A stretch of 64,000 nucleotides of DNA from Brassica napus (Eukaryota > Streptophyta > Magnoliopsida > Brassicales > Brassicaceae), in NCBI RefSeq assembly GCF_020379485.1, contig NC_063444.1:3482652-3546651 (forward strand), given 5' to 3'. Each line of letters starts with the position of its first letter. Position 1 is the stretch's first letter. The translations under genes and the position numbers were made by a program. Positions 1 through 9,576 of the stretch are shown here, one piece after another. The notes beneath the pieces were generated by a model. That model was not told the DNA's origin and searched no databases. It saw only the letters and a program-made list of their open reading frames with translations.

Positions 1-132
1 TTCGTCGCCGTCTCGGACAGGACTAGGATCATGTTCTACAGCACGTTCTACGCGATGAGGAACGACGATTTCTCGAGCCTGTGTGGGCCGGTGATCGACG
101 ACGTTAAACTTCTCAGTGCTCGGAGGATGTGA
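1..132 (+). CDS. DUF642 cell-wall protein, C-terminal end only
   Basis: The window opens inside the last coding exon. Frame 1 reads 43 codons to a TGA at 130-132, ending with the residues SSLCGPVIDDVKLLSARRM. A C-G-P-V-I-D-D-V-K-L ending is typical of DUF642 proteins, secreted plant proteins with galactose-binding-like folds that bind wall polysaccharides and interact with pectin methylesterase. By synteny this is the counterpart of Arabidopsis At4g32460 (BIIDXI); the neighbouring PPR, Tudor and CESA1 genes agree. The 5' part of the gene lies outside the window. The family call rests on this short tail plus gene order, so the exact paralogue is an inference. Confidence 0.75.
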   Translation, partial: FVAVSDRTRIMFYSTFYAMRNDDFSSLCGPVIDDVKLLSARRM

Positions 133-910
133 GCTGGCGACGGCGAGGTATTCACGCGAGAAATGACGTCACAATGGGCTTTCTCGCGGATCGTGAGAAA
201 TTGGGCTTTACCGGCCTTTTACTGTTCTTATTTATTTTAATGTTAAACAGAATATGTCGGAAGTCGGAACCCTCTAGTTGAGAGGAGGTTCGGCGGAGCA
301 GTGGCTTTCGTATGTTGTTGTTTGGTCGGAATATATAATATTTACAGACTGGTTATCTTCTATTTATTAAAAGTATAAACGCTATATAAAATTATTTCTG
401 ATTTGCCAACGAAAGTTTATTAAATACAAGAAAATCATATTTATATCTAACGAATTAAATCATCCTCCCTCCGTTCTCCAAAATGATTTTTTAGATTTTT
501 TTTCTTATTCCACAAATATAGATTTTCTGTATTGTTAACGTATTTTATTATATTATAGTTTTGAAAAACATTAATTGAGAATATTTGAATTGATTAAATT
601 TTATTGGTGAAAAATTATTAGAAATGGTATAATAAAGTAAAAAATAAATTAAATTATAAACATTTATTAAATTTTTAATAAGCGTGCACACTCTAGAAAA
701 TCTTACTTTCGGAAACGGAAGGAATACTATTTTTAATATCTTATTATTTTAAAAATATTTTTTATTATAATAAAATCATGTTCCAATGCATAATGGTAAA
801 TCTATTATTTTAAATTAGGATATTTTAAAATAAAACTTAATATTATATAAGTAAATGTCTAATGTTTTGCCACTCTCTAAACCAAGTCAAAAGCAAAACG
901 CTAATTTTGA
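133..910. other. Convergent intergenic region with 3' UTRs and a MITE
   Basis: Lies between the DUF642 stop and the stop of the convergent PPR gene. The first ~200 bp are probably DUF642 3' UTR. The remainder is very AT-rich. The only structured element seen is the Stowaway-like MITE listed separately; no coding sequence is supported. Confidence 0.6.
465..727. mobile_element. Stowaway-like (Tc1/mariner) MITE
   Basis: The left end reads CTCCCTCCGTTCTCCAAAAT. The reverse complement of the right end reads ATTCCTTCCGTTTCCGAAAG. These are matching imperfect terminal inverted repeats of about 30 bp of the CTCCCTCCGTT type seen in plant Stowaway MITEs. The element is about 260 bp, AT-rich and has no ORF. 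A TA follows the right end, but the TA expected on the left is not intact, so the insertion appears old. Confidence 0.6.
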
Positions 911-2545
911 TCACCAATAGTCTCTGCAAGAGCAAACACCATCTTCCATATGGTGATACCTCTTGACATCCCGCGAGATCAACCGTCTCCCAACTATCTT
1001 CGACATCAGTTTCAATGCGTTGTGGCAATCAATGCAAACACGTAGATTCTTCCTCACTAGTACTTCAGAACGCGCAGGAGTGTTGAGAAACGACGAGACG
1101 AAAGCGAACCTCTCGTTGTGGTTAAAAAGGTTCTCGTCTCTGCTCTCTTGGTCCACGTCGTGCAATGCAAGCCTGGACTCGGGCACGTAACCAAGCTCCA
1201 CCATATGCTCCTTCAAACTCTTCAACGCCATGTAGTATTCTCTGTTTTCCGGAAGAGATATATCTCCAGCCCTGAAGTTATCCCTTGTCGCCATCCTCTG
1301 TAGCTTCTCTTTCGCTGTGTCTGATGATTCGACAGGGACAAAACCCGCCTTTGATTCTTTGCTCAGTCTACTCGCATCAAGCTTCTCAACCATGTCTTGA
1401 CATTTGTCGCCGAGGTCTAAATCCCCGTGAACGCGTGCAAGATTCATCAACGTCTCCCACAAATCAACAGCATCTGGTTCCACCAACTCAACAAACCTCA
1501 ACGCGTCATCTAAGTAACCAGGCTCGGCCAACATCTTAACAACGCTCACGTAATGTTCCATATCAGGAACGATCTCGTAGTCTCTCCTCATAGACTCAAA
1601 GTGAAGCAGCCCTTCGTTAACGTCACCAAGCACACCGCACGCAAAGAAGACCTCTTTGAATATCTCCCCATCGGGTCTGTTCCCTTCTTCTTTAAAACGA
1701 GAGAACATATCAACGGCGTCCTCTTCGTGTCCATTCTTGGCCAAACACCTTATGATAATACACCAAGTCTGCGAGTTCTTCTCAGGCATACTCTCGAAAA
1801 CGGATAACGCATCTTCCACGGACTCACAACAAGAGTACATTTCTATTACAGAGTTGTAAGCGCTGGTGTCCGCAGGAGAAACCGAAGAAGTAATAAACTC
1901 ATGAACGACTTTTGCTTCTTGTAAAGCTTGTGCATCTCCACATAGCTTAGCTATCCACAAAAGCCTGGGTAAATCCACAATATAACCCTGATTTCTCCAT
2001 GATTTGATGATATCAACTGCTTCTTTCACATTACCTTCTCTGCAAAGCGCATCCAATGAGTCATAACCACTATTATCTTGATGAGACTGGACTTGCGGAT
2101 CACTCTGGTTAGGAGGACTAGTCCAACTCTGGCTCGGCGAGTGAACAAAACCTGCATTCTCCTGATTGTAATTACCATACGAGGAACAATCATCACTACC
2201 ACTTAGCCAATTTCGATGTCTCTGGTCAAAAAGATCACTGCTTTGATAAAACCCATTCGGATTCTGACTAGAAACAGGGGGATAATCTGGGTTTAAGCTC
2301 TGCCCATATGAATTCTGCTGAAACCCACCAACGTACTGATCTCTATTCACGAAGTCAACTTGATTTGAAGAAGTACCAGTTGGATTAGGGTTTAGGGAAC
2401 CCAATCTCTCCGCAGCTGTGCTTAGATTTCTCAACAGAGGACCGAGAGGTTTCAGTGAATCACATGAAAAGGGATGGCGTAGCTTACTGGTGGAGCTGAA
2501 AAGCGAACCTCTACCCGTGTATATCATTGTCGGGACAAAACCCAT
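911..2545 (-). CDS. MEF8S: DYW-class PPR RNA-editing factor (MEF8S-like)
   Basis: Single-exon gene of 544 residues. The first ~150 residues are Ser/Asn/Gln-rich and low-complexity after an N-terminal stretch resembling an organelle transit peptide. PPR motifs fill about residues 155-400, and a DYW deaminase-like domain (about 430-544) ends exactly in DYW. The zinc/catalytic signature is visible as H476-N-E478 and C504-x2-C507 (motif CIDCHNALK), so the deaminase residues are kept although the usual H-S-E is H-N-E. DYW PPR proteins bind organellar transcripts and direct C-to-U editing. By synteny it corresponds to At4g32450 (MEF8S), a mitochondrial editing factor with a short PPR tract. The start is the first Met followed by a basic leader. 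The gene converges on the DUF642 gene. Confidence 0.85.
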   Translation of the reverse strand: MGFVPTMIYTGRGSLFSSTSKLRHPFSCDSLKPLGPLLRNLSTAAERLGSLNPNPTGTSSNQVDFVNRDQYVGGFQQNSYGQSLNPDYPPVSSQNPNGFYQSSDLFDQRHRNWLSGSDDCSSYGNYNQENAGFVHSPSQSWTSPPNQSDPQVQSHQDNSGYDSLDALCREGNVKEAVDIIKSWRNQGYIVDLPRLLWIAKLCGDAQALQEAKVVHEFITSSVSPADTSAYNSVIEMYSCCESVEDALSVFESMPEKNSQTWCIIIRCLAKNGHEEDAVDMFSRFKEEGNRPDGEIFKEVFFACGVLGDVNEGLLHFESMRRDYEIVPDMEHYVSVVKMLAEPGYLDDALRFVELVEPDAVDLWETLMNLARVHGDLDLGDKCQDMVEKLDASRLSKESKAGFVPVESSDTAKEKLQRMATRDNFRAGDISLPENREYYMALKSLKEHMVELGYVPESRLALHDVDQESRDENLFNHNERFAFVSSFLNTPARSEVLVRKNLRVCIDCHNALKLMSKIVGRRLISRDVKRYHHMEDGVCSCRDYW

Positions 2546-4253
2546 TTACCGGAAATGGAATCCGACAAGGGTTGAGCAGACAAAAAGACCGCCTTTAATT
2601 TAATCTGTGAAAGAAACGGAAAGAGGTGAAACTCGGGGACGACTTGATGAAATGAAATTACAGTGAAGGAAAAAGTAAATTACGACGTAAAAGATGATGA
2701 TTTAGTACCAATCATTCGCATACCATCCATATTGTGGTCGGAAGAGAGATTTAGAAGTGATGATGAAGGGTTTTTCTAGCAGCTACACTTTATGATGGGT
2801 AGAAAAAGGATTAAATCTTCTAATTATTAACAAATTTACTATTTAAGTAAATATTGAATCTTTTAGCTTGTACATCCCAAGATAATAAAATAATATTAAT
2901 CAACTTCATTACAAACATAACACAAATCTTTCATCCAGTGAGGGAGGACATTGTGTTTAATATAAAAAATGAACTTGCAAGTACATGACTTGATTGCTTT
3001 TACTTTCTCATGTTGTTGATGCAAACATGTCCTCTTGGAAGCAAGTAACCCATACAAAAAAAGAACACACGGCATAACAGTAACATCATCACATGTAAGG
3101 AAACAACTAGAGTTGAGACTAACATTGCAAACAACTAGCTTTGCTTGAGAGATCTGAACAACTAGCTTTGCTTGAGAGATCTGAAGAGTGAGTTTGGAGA
3201 ATTTTCACAACGGATAGGCGACTAACTAAGCAAAAATGTGAGAACAAATCAGAATAAGGAATCAACACGTTGTCTAGATGAGCATTAACCCTATTCAAAG
3301 CCCTTTCACTCTTACCTCTCACCAAGCCACAACGCTTATTTCCAAAAAGAATGGACTATGCGCCTAATCATAGTTAGACATGGTAGCATCTACATCATGC
3401 AGTTCAAATAAGCAATCAGAAGAGAAACAATACCCAAAAAATGAAGGCACCGCAAGATATAACTAGTGAACTAGAAAGGGCTAAGGAGAAATTACTCGAT
3501 CTTGACATGTTATCAGTAAATTTAATCCAACCAGACTGTAAATATATAAGGAAACCTGCTCAAAGCACCACAGCTTTCTAGCCCTGTGGACAAAGCCAAA
3601 CTCCAGGACACCTGCAATAAGTCGCCATATCAAGATAGCGACAAAATGAAAATAGCATAAAAGCCAGTTACGTTTTTGAAGAACGGGAATGGTATTGCAC
3701 CATTCATATGGCCAAAAGGGAGAAGCCGTAAACCCCAGCATCAGAGTTAGACCTCTAAAAGCAAAAGGTCTTGCATGCCTCGGACAAGGCGACAATGTTC
3801 CTGAAAAACGCAGGGGAAAATCAATAATGTCCAGAGGATGACTAGGAAAAATACGACTGACCCATCTTGCCACAAGTAACAGGATAGAGTCAAGTATATC
3901 AACACAGAGTGCCACATAACATAAAATCATACTGTACAAAATTGAAAGAAAGCACCATATTAACAGCCCTTCAAAATATGATATCTCAGAGTATTGTATA
4001 CATTGAATTTTGCTTTAACTTCCTTCAGGAATTACAATAAATGAACTAACAAAATAGTAGAAAAGAACACCATAATGAACCTCGGAAATTTTCATTCTAA
4101 TCAGAGTTTCAGTACATACTTATATTCTGCTGTGACTATACACTCAATATCAAATCCACTGGGAAAGAAACGATATATGACAGTTGAATGATTCCACGTT
4201 GCAGGGAAATATGGCCAGGACAAAAAGAAAAAAGAATTAATTTCTGATTGATA
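2546..4253. other. Intergenic: PPR promoter and Tudor-like 3' region
   Basis: Both flanking genes are on the minus strand, so this holds the MEF8S-like 5' UTR/promoter (just right of 2545) and the 3' UTR of the Tudor-like gene (left of 4254). A 27-bp unit is tandemly duplicated at about 3131-3185 (core ACAACTAGCTTTGCTTGAGA). A 152-codon minus-strand open frame at 3481-3939 has no recognisable domain and is not called. Confidence 0.5.
3131..3185. repeat. 27-bp tandem duplication (two copies)
   Basis: Two adjacent, essentially identical 27-bp units (core ACAACTAGCTTTGCTTGAGA followed by GATCTGA) lie in the intergenic region. This looks like a simple local slippage or duplication event without coding content. 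Confidence 0.75.
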
Positions 4254-5774
4254 CTAGCAAAATTGACTGCGGGTACCAGCAGATATCAAATTTTTTACCT
4301 CCATCAAATGTTCATCATCTGATATATTTAGAGAAAGACGGAGATCAGTTAACGATGTTTCTTGTTCCCAACTCAAGGGACCAGAAGCGAATAAGTCCCC
4401 CAATGTACTGCGGTAAGTATATAGTTCTGACCTACACGACCTTCTTACTCCATCACCACCTGCTAATGAATGCTTCCGCCTTGCTTCTTCCCTAAGTCCA
4501 CAAAAAGATTCAGCCTCGCTGCTACATGAGTCTGCCTGTGGTCCAGAGCCATCTAGCATACAAGGTGGCATGTTACTCTCATCATCATCACTAGCAGCGC
4601 TACAACTACCAACTGAAGTTGCATCGCTATCAAAACAATCGTCAGCGACTAAGCTTCCTGCACGAACACCCTCACTAGAACCTTTTGATCTTACCCTGAC
4701 CATTTGACAGCAACCAGTTTCGCCATTCTTAGAGGAAGGCGCTTCCAGTGATCGTATCTTCTTAGTGTTTCCAGTGCATGATTCAGCACACTCAGGCCAG
4801 TTGTGAGGTGACGGCCTCTTCAACATTCTAGCAGAGACGACACTAGGCTCCTGTAGACGTTTGCTGTTCACTTGGGGCTTCAGCTTCCGTTGTACGTCTG
4901 ATCCAGTCAGTAAGGATGACTTCACAGAACCTGATATCTGAAAAAAAAAGTTTACAACACAGTTAGTTAACGTTAATGCTCATTACCAAATTAGTGAAAG
5001 ATTATTTCAAAACGATCAATATAATTCAGTGACTATGCAAATCGCCACTAATGCAAATCGGCACCTCCAACAAGGGTCGGTTATTGGCCAAGCCTGTTGA
5101 AACATTCGTCTTAGGCCCACAAAAATTCGCAGAAAAATATATATAGACAAAAAAATATTTTTTTAGGCCCCTAAATTTGTAAAAAAAAATTTAGTTGAAA
5201 TTTTTAAAAATAGCCAATGGCCCCCTTAAGTCTCAGGGCAGGCCCTGCCTCCAAGGCTCCAACCACCTATGCTTAGAGTCAGAGGATCAATCAGGAGATC
5301 TTAATGAGACAAGACAAAAAAAGAAGACATTGACAAGTGTTAGTTTTGAAAAATCAGAACAGAACATAAGATAAAAGCAATTACCTTTCCAATCGCAACC
5401 CATCTCTCATCTTGCCAAGACTGTCGAACCCTGACGTTAGCCTTGTGAAACGTAAACTCCGCAGGAGTCCCAAGCAACCGAACCACATAGTAGTTCCCAC
5501 ACAGCTCCTGTCGAACCGTGGCGGCTTTCCATGAGAAGCTATCAAGAACCTCCACCAACTCACCAGCCTCCCATCGCCCAACATCAACTTGCGGAGGACA
5601 CGGCCTGATCACCTTCCTTGGAACTCTCTCCATGACAGCCTCCTCGTGGAAAGAGAAGAACCTAACGTTGTAGGTGTGTCCATTCCCCGAGATGATCTCA
5701 GCGCATCGCCACGCACCGTAAGGTGCCTCCTTGTTGCTAAACACCTCAACTCTACTTCCTTTTTTGAATCTCAT
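4254..5774 (-). CDS. Agenet/Tudor-like chromatin or RNA-binding protein
   Basis: Two coding exons on the minus strand, 5774-5385 and 4937-4254, give 357 residues; the intron has GT and CAG boundaries in phase 0. The start is the Met at 5774 (MRFKKGSRVEVFSNKEAPYG). The open frame extends 13 codons upstream, but that part lies across a poly-pyrimidine CAG acceptor at 5782, so it is 5' UTR intron. Residues ~1-125 form two Agenet/Tudor-like modules: GSRVEVFSN, GAWRCAEII, then GELVEVLDSFSWKAATV. The C-terminal two thirds is Ser/acidic-rich and low-complexity (AADDDE, SDATSVGS). Agenet domains are plant Tudor-royal family modules that bind methylated histones or RNA-protein complexes. By synteny this is At4g32440 (plant Tudor-like RNA-binding protein). 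No experimental role is assumed. Confidence 0.82.
5071..5247. mobile_element. Small hAT-like MITE inside the Tudor-like gene intron
   Basis: About 177 bp, flanked on both sides by CCTCCAA (5064-5070 and 5248-5254), consistent with an 8-bp hAT duplication with one mismatch. The ends, CAAGGGTCGG and (reverse complement of the right end) CAGGGCCTGCC, are related inverted repeats. It has no coding capacity and lies wholly within the intron at 4938-5384. Confidence 0.5.
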
Positions 5775-5780
5775 TATAAA

Positions 5781-6280
5781 ACTGCGAAAAAAAAAAAAAA
5801 GATACAATCGCAACAGTTATGATCGAAGCTCTTTGAACAAAAAAAAAAAAAGATCGAAGCTCAGTAACATAGATTTCAAGAAAAGACTCTAAATAAAATC
5901 AAAATTAAAAATGTATTTATGTAATAATCCAATATCAAATTAAAATCGAATCATTCAACAGGAAATAACAAAATCAAAGCAACGAGATCAATCCAAAACA
6001 GATTCATAACAACTTTGAAGCCGTGAAATCAATTAAACTAAGCAAGGAATCTCGATCCAATTTTGGAGATCAAACACTAGGAATGAAACAAAATCGAAGA
6101 AGAGATCATCATCATCGTCACCTTGTGGAATGTATGAAGGAGAGAGACTTTGATCGCCGGAAACTTTCGAATTTAATCTGTTTCGATTTTTTTTTTCTCA
6201 GATATTTTGTGATTGGAAGAGAAATTTGGGGATTAGGGTTTCGGGTAATGGAGAATATGGAAAGAGCTAATTGGGCGTTA
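5781..6280 (-). other. Probable 5' UTR and 5' UTR intron of the Tudor-like gene
   Basis: Reading the minus strand, a good donor (ACAAG/GTGACG at 6122/6121) is followed about 340 bp later by a T-rich CAG acceptor at 5782, seven bases before the start codon. This implies a leader intron at 5782-6121 with a non-coding first exon from 6122 to roughly 6250-6280. Confidence 0.5.
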
Positions 6281-8159
6281 CGTAATTTATATTTTTATTT
6301 TTAATTTCGTGACGTGGGATTTAAGTTAAAAATCTTTTAACCAGAAATAGGAGAAACAACCCATTTACATTAATGACGGTTTTGATTAGTAAAAAATTAA
6401 ATACGTTTTTCACTCGCCGTGCACACGCGCGTTTAATTGACAGATCATGAACTTATTTTCATACACGTCCATGCTTTTTAACAGGGTCTACAATATTTGA
6501 TTTACTAAAATTAACTATACAGCTTGTAAATTGATATGTATCGTACACTCAAGACTTATCTCGTTTTGCTTACGCAATATATATTCGTTTCACCTTTTAA
6601 TTATACTTTTGATATATACTTGAACAAGTAACCACTATCATAAAACTAATTTTCTCGTGAACAAATTTCTTGATCATATATATAGAGAAATAACAAATCA
6701 TCACATGAAATACACAGTTGGCAAAAGCAAAATTACTTGCATGGCAAAACGTATATGCTGAGATTAGTAAAGCATAAAGCATTTCTATTCTATTTAAAAA
6801 TTATGTAATTACTTTCATATGATTTTTACATTGTAAAGATAAGACCAAATCCTAAAATTGTTACAACGATTTATTCGCGAGAAGTCAGAGGCAGATCTTT
6901 CCACAAAAAGAAAGATTACAATAATCCCTGATATGTGTTACACATTTGACTATTGACTATGTTATAGGGGACATGTATTCACAGGCCGTCGAACTTGCCT
7001 AGAAGAGTCTGTTACAATCACTAACGTCCGCAAATCTACCTGCTACATGTCTACTTTATAAGAAGTCACCAACTATGTGCTGCACAGTTAGAGATCCAAT
7101 CAACATTATGTACAGCAAAATGAATCTGATACACTTGCTTGTCTAGTTACTTTACTCAATACACTTGAATCTTTACTTCAAAGTCGAAAAGATTATCGTA
7201 TCTTTCGTTTTTCACTTCTTCTCAGCATTGAATCACCCTAAAGATCACACAGCTACATAAACATGTCAACAACTTGTTTTCCTGAATAGTAACTTGGAGA
7301 TGAGTTTTGGAGTTAATAATAGTACTATAATTGAACGTTAAGTTGAATGTGCTTTAGTTTGAAGTTTCAACCACCATTCGAGTCCTGCTACAGAAAATAC
7401 GATTTAGTATCAAACACTGGTGGAAAGTTATTTGGTATGTAGCAAATAAATAATAAAACAAAAGTCTTATATTATAACTGACCACAAAAGCATAATGTAA
7501 TGATTAATGAATAAGAATTTTCTACATTTTAAATTCTTTAATAGGTGATCATAAATATCAAGTAATAAGTCATATTTGAGTTATGAATAAAAAAACATCC
7601 ATGAGAAAAAGCTTTGATAGAGTCAAAGTCGTTATCAATGAAAAATAGAAGTAGTATTACTAGAAGGGAAAGTGCAAAGAGGGTTCTCAAGTGGGGGTAA
7701 GGTTAACGTGTTTAGGAATATCCGAAGAATGAGGTTATCGACGACGTAAACATTCTCCCCTTCCACCCTCTTTTTAAGTTGCTTAAGAATAATTTCAAAG
7801 CTACTTAAGAAAAATATTATCTTTATTCACAGATGAACTAAACAGTGATAAATGTAAATGAGACGTGAACAAGAGTCCAAACACACACCAAACTCATACC
7901 TTAACGCCATCATATTCTGTTATGGCTTCGTTAGCTTAACAAACAATCGTACCGGTAAATGAGTTCAAAATCTGAAGATCATGTTAAACCGGTTTAGCAT
8001 GGACCATGGTCCTTACTCCTTACTAAACCCAAACCGGAACAGAACCAAACCGAAACAGAACCAAAACCTTCAAATACCAAATGGTTTTTATACTTATTTT
8101 CGAAATAACCAAACCGAACCAAAACAAAAAATGAGTAGGTACAAGATTATATAAAACAT

Positions 8160-9186
8160 TCCCTATATATTATTTGAGAAGCATTACAACTTCTTTTTGT
8201 AGCCACATGTCATCACTAGAATGATTCTTAGAATCATTAGAGAAATATGTTGGTCCATCTAATTATATAATAAGTTTTTTATCAAACTAACAATAAATTC
8301 ATCATTAATGTACTTTATTATTTCCTTAAATAAAATTTACGGAATTACCTAATGTGGCTAAAGTATATATGGAAATTAATGATTTTGAATAATAAAGATT
8401 TGATAAAAAATAGTGTATCTTCTATCATATTTGTTTTATTTTAAACTATTAAATAAATTAAACAACCACAATAATCATATAATAAAAATTAGATTTTTAT
8501 GTATATGTTATATTTTGAATTTTTACAAATGGCTATAAATTACTTAAACTGTTAAAGTCTCACATTCAAATTTTATGATCCATGATTTAAAATTTTTGTT
8601 ATGACAATATACAAATGATTACAAAAATTATATAATTAAAAAGTCTAATTTAATTAATTATTAAGATTAATATATATATCATTTTAAATTAAACTATAAA
8701 CCATATAAAATACAATATTTTATTTTCAAAATTTGCTTTGAACAATTTTTTTGATAAAATTTTTGAGCGATCATTGACAACTTATTTTTTTTTTAAATTA
8801 TAAATTAATAAAACTATTAATCCCACAATGAAAATTTTGTTATCACTAATTTAAATTTTTTTCTATAAAAGATACAAATGATCAAAAAACTATATGAGTA
8901 GAAATCATCATTTAATAGACATTAATATTAAAAATATACTAAAATATATTATCTATGGTAGTATCATTTAAATTTAATTACATATCCTATCAAATATAAA
9001 AAAAATATTTTTTGATTAATAAAATTGATTTATATGTTCGCACCAATTTACTTATATATTTATTAGTTATTGACTTTTAATTATTTAATATATATTTATT
9101 ATTTCATAATATGTAAAAATATTTAATACATAAAATAATTTTTATGTATAATGCTGATTCCGCGCAAGGCGCAGATCTTAACATAG
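8160..9186 (+). mobile_element. Probable non-autonomous Helitron
   Basis: Begins with TC after an A (TCCCTATATATTATTTGAGA), resembling the 5' ends of Brassicaceae ATREP-type Helitrons. It ends with a short GC hairpin (CCGCGCAAGGCGC, 9160-9172) followed about 12 bases later by an ATAG and then a T, close to the expected CTAG/T terminus. The interior is about 80% AT without coding potential. The call rests on the ends only. Confidence 0.5.
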
Positions 9187-9330
9187 TTAATGATATATAA
9201 CATAACCAAATATATACATTTATAATTTAAAAATCTTAAAAATATCCAAAAATATTTGAAAATTTAAATTATCAAAAACCGACCGAACCTGACCCATACC
9301 GATCCAAACCCGAAACTACCCGAACCAAAT

Positions 9331-9441
9331 ATTTGCATGTTGCAATATGGATCCTCTAAGGCTCTAAACCCCACCCGAACTACCCGGTACCGGAATTGAT
9401 ACCAAAAATTTGCATTTTGCAATATGGATCCTCTAATGCTC
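9331..9441. repeat. Direct repeat of a 34-bp motif in CCGAACC-type repeat DNA
   Basis: Two near-identical copies (9331-9364 and 9408-9441; core TGCAATATGGATCCTCTAA) lie 77 bp apart inside a stretch rich in CCGAAC and CCCGAAC words. This suggests an old mobile element or subrepeat array. Confidence 0.6.
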
Positions 9442-9576
9442 AGGCCTAGTCCTTACAAAACAGATACAGGTAGATGAAAGAAAAAAAAAAAACAAATATA
9501 ATCAATCATGTATACTCACACTCAGTGTGTTCCAACAACTAACGTTTCTAGATTTTGATTTCAACTTCAACGTTCT

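Larger units (their letters stand above)
6290..9576. other. Repeat-rich intergenic region, no gene seen
   Basis: About 3.3 kb between the 5' end of the Tudor-like gene and the 3' end of the GRS1-like gene. Roughly 6300-8000 shows nothing recognisable. About 8020-8150 and 9190-9450 carry CCGAACC/AACCGAAC-rich repeat DNA that appears split by the probable Helitron at 8160-9186. No tRNA, ncRNA or ORF of interest was recognised. Confidence 0.5.

Noticed and set aside
3481..3939. 152-codon minus-strand open frame
   Set aside because: No recognisable domain, hydrophobic and Cys-scattered composition, and it lies in the downstream region of the Tudor-like gene; treated as chance.
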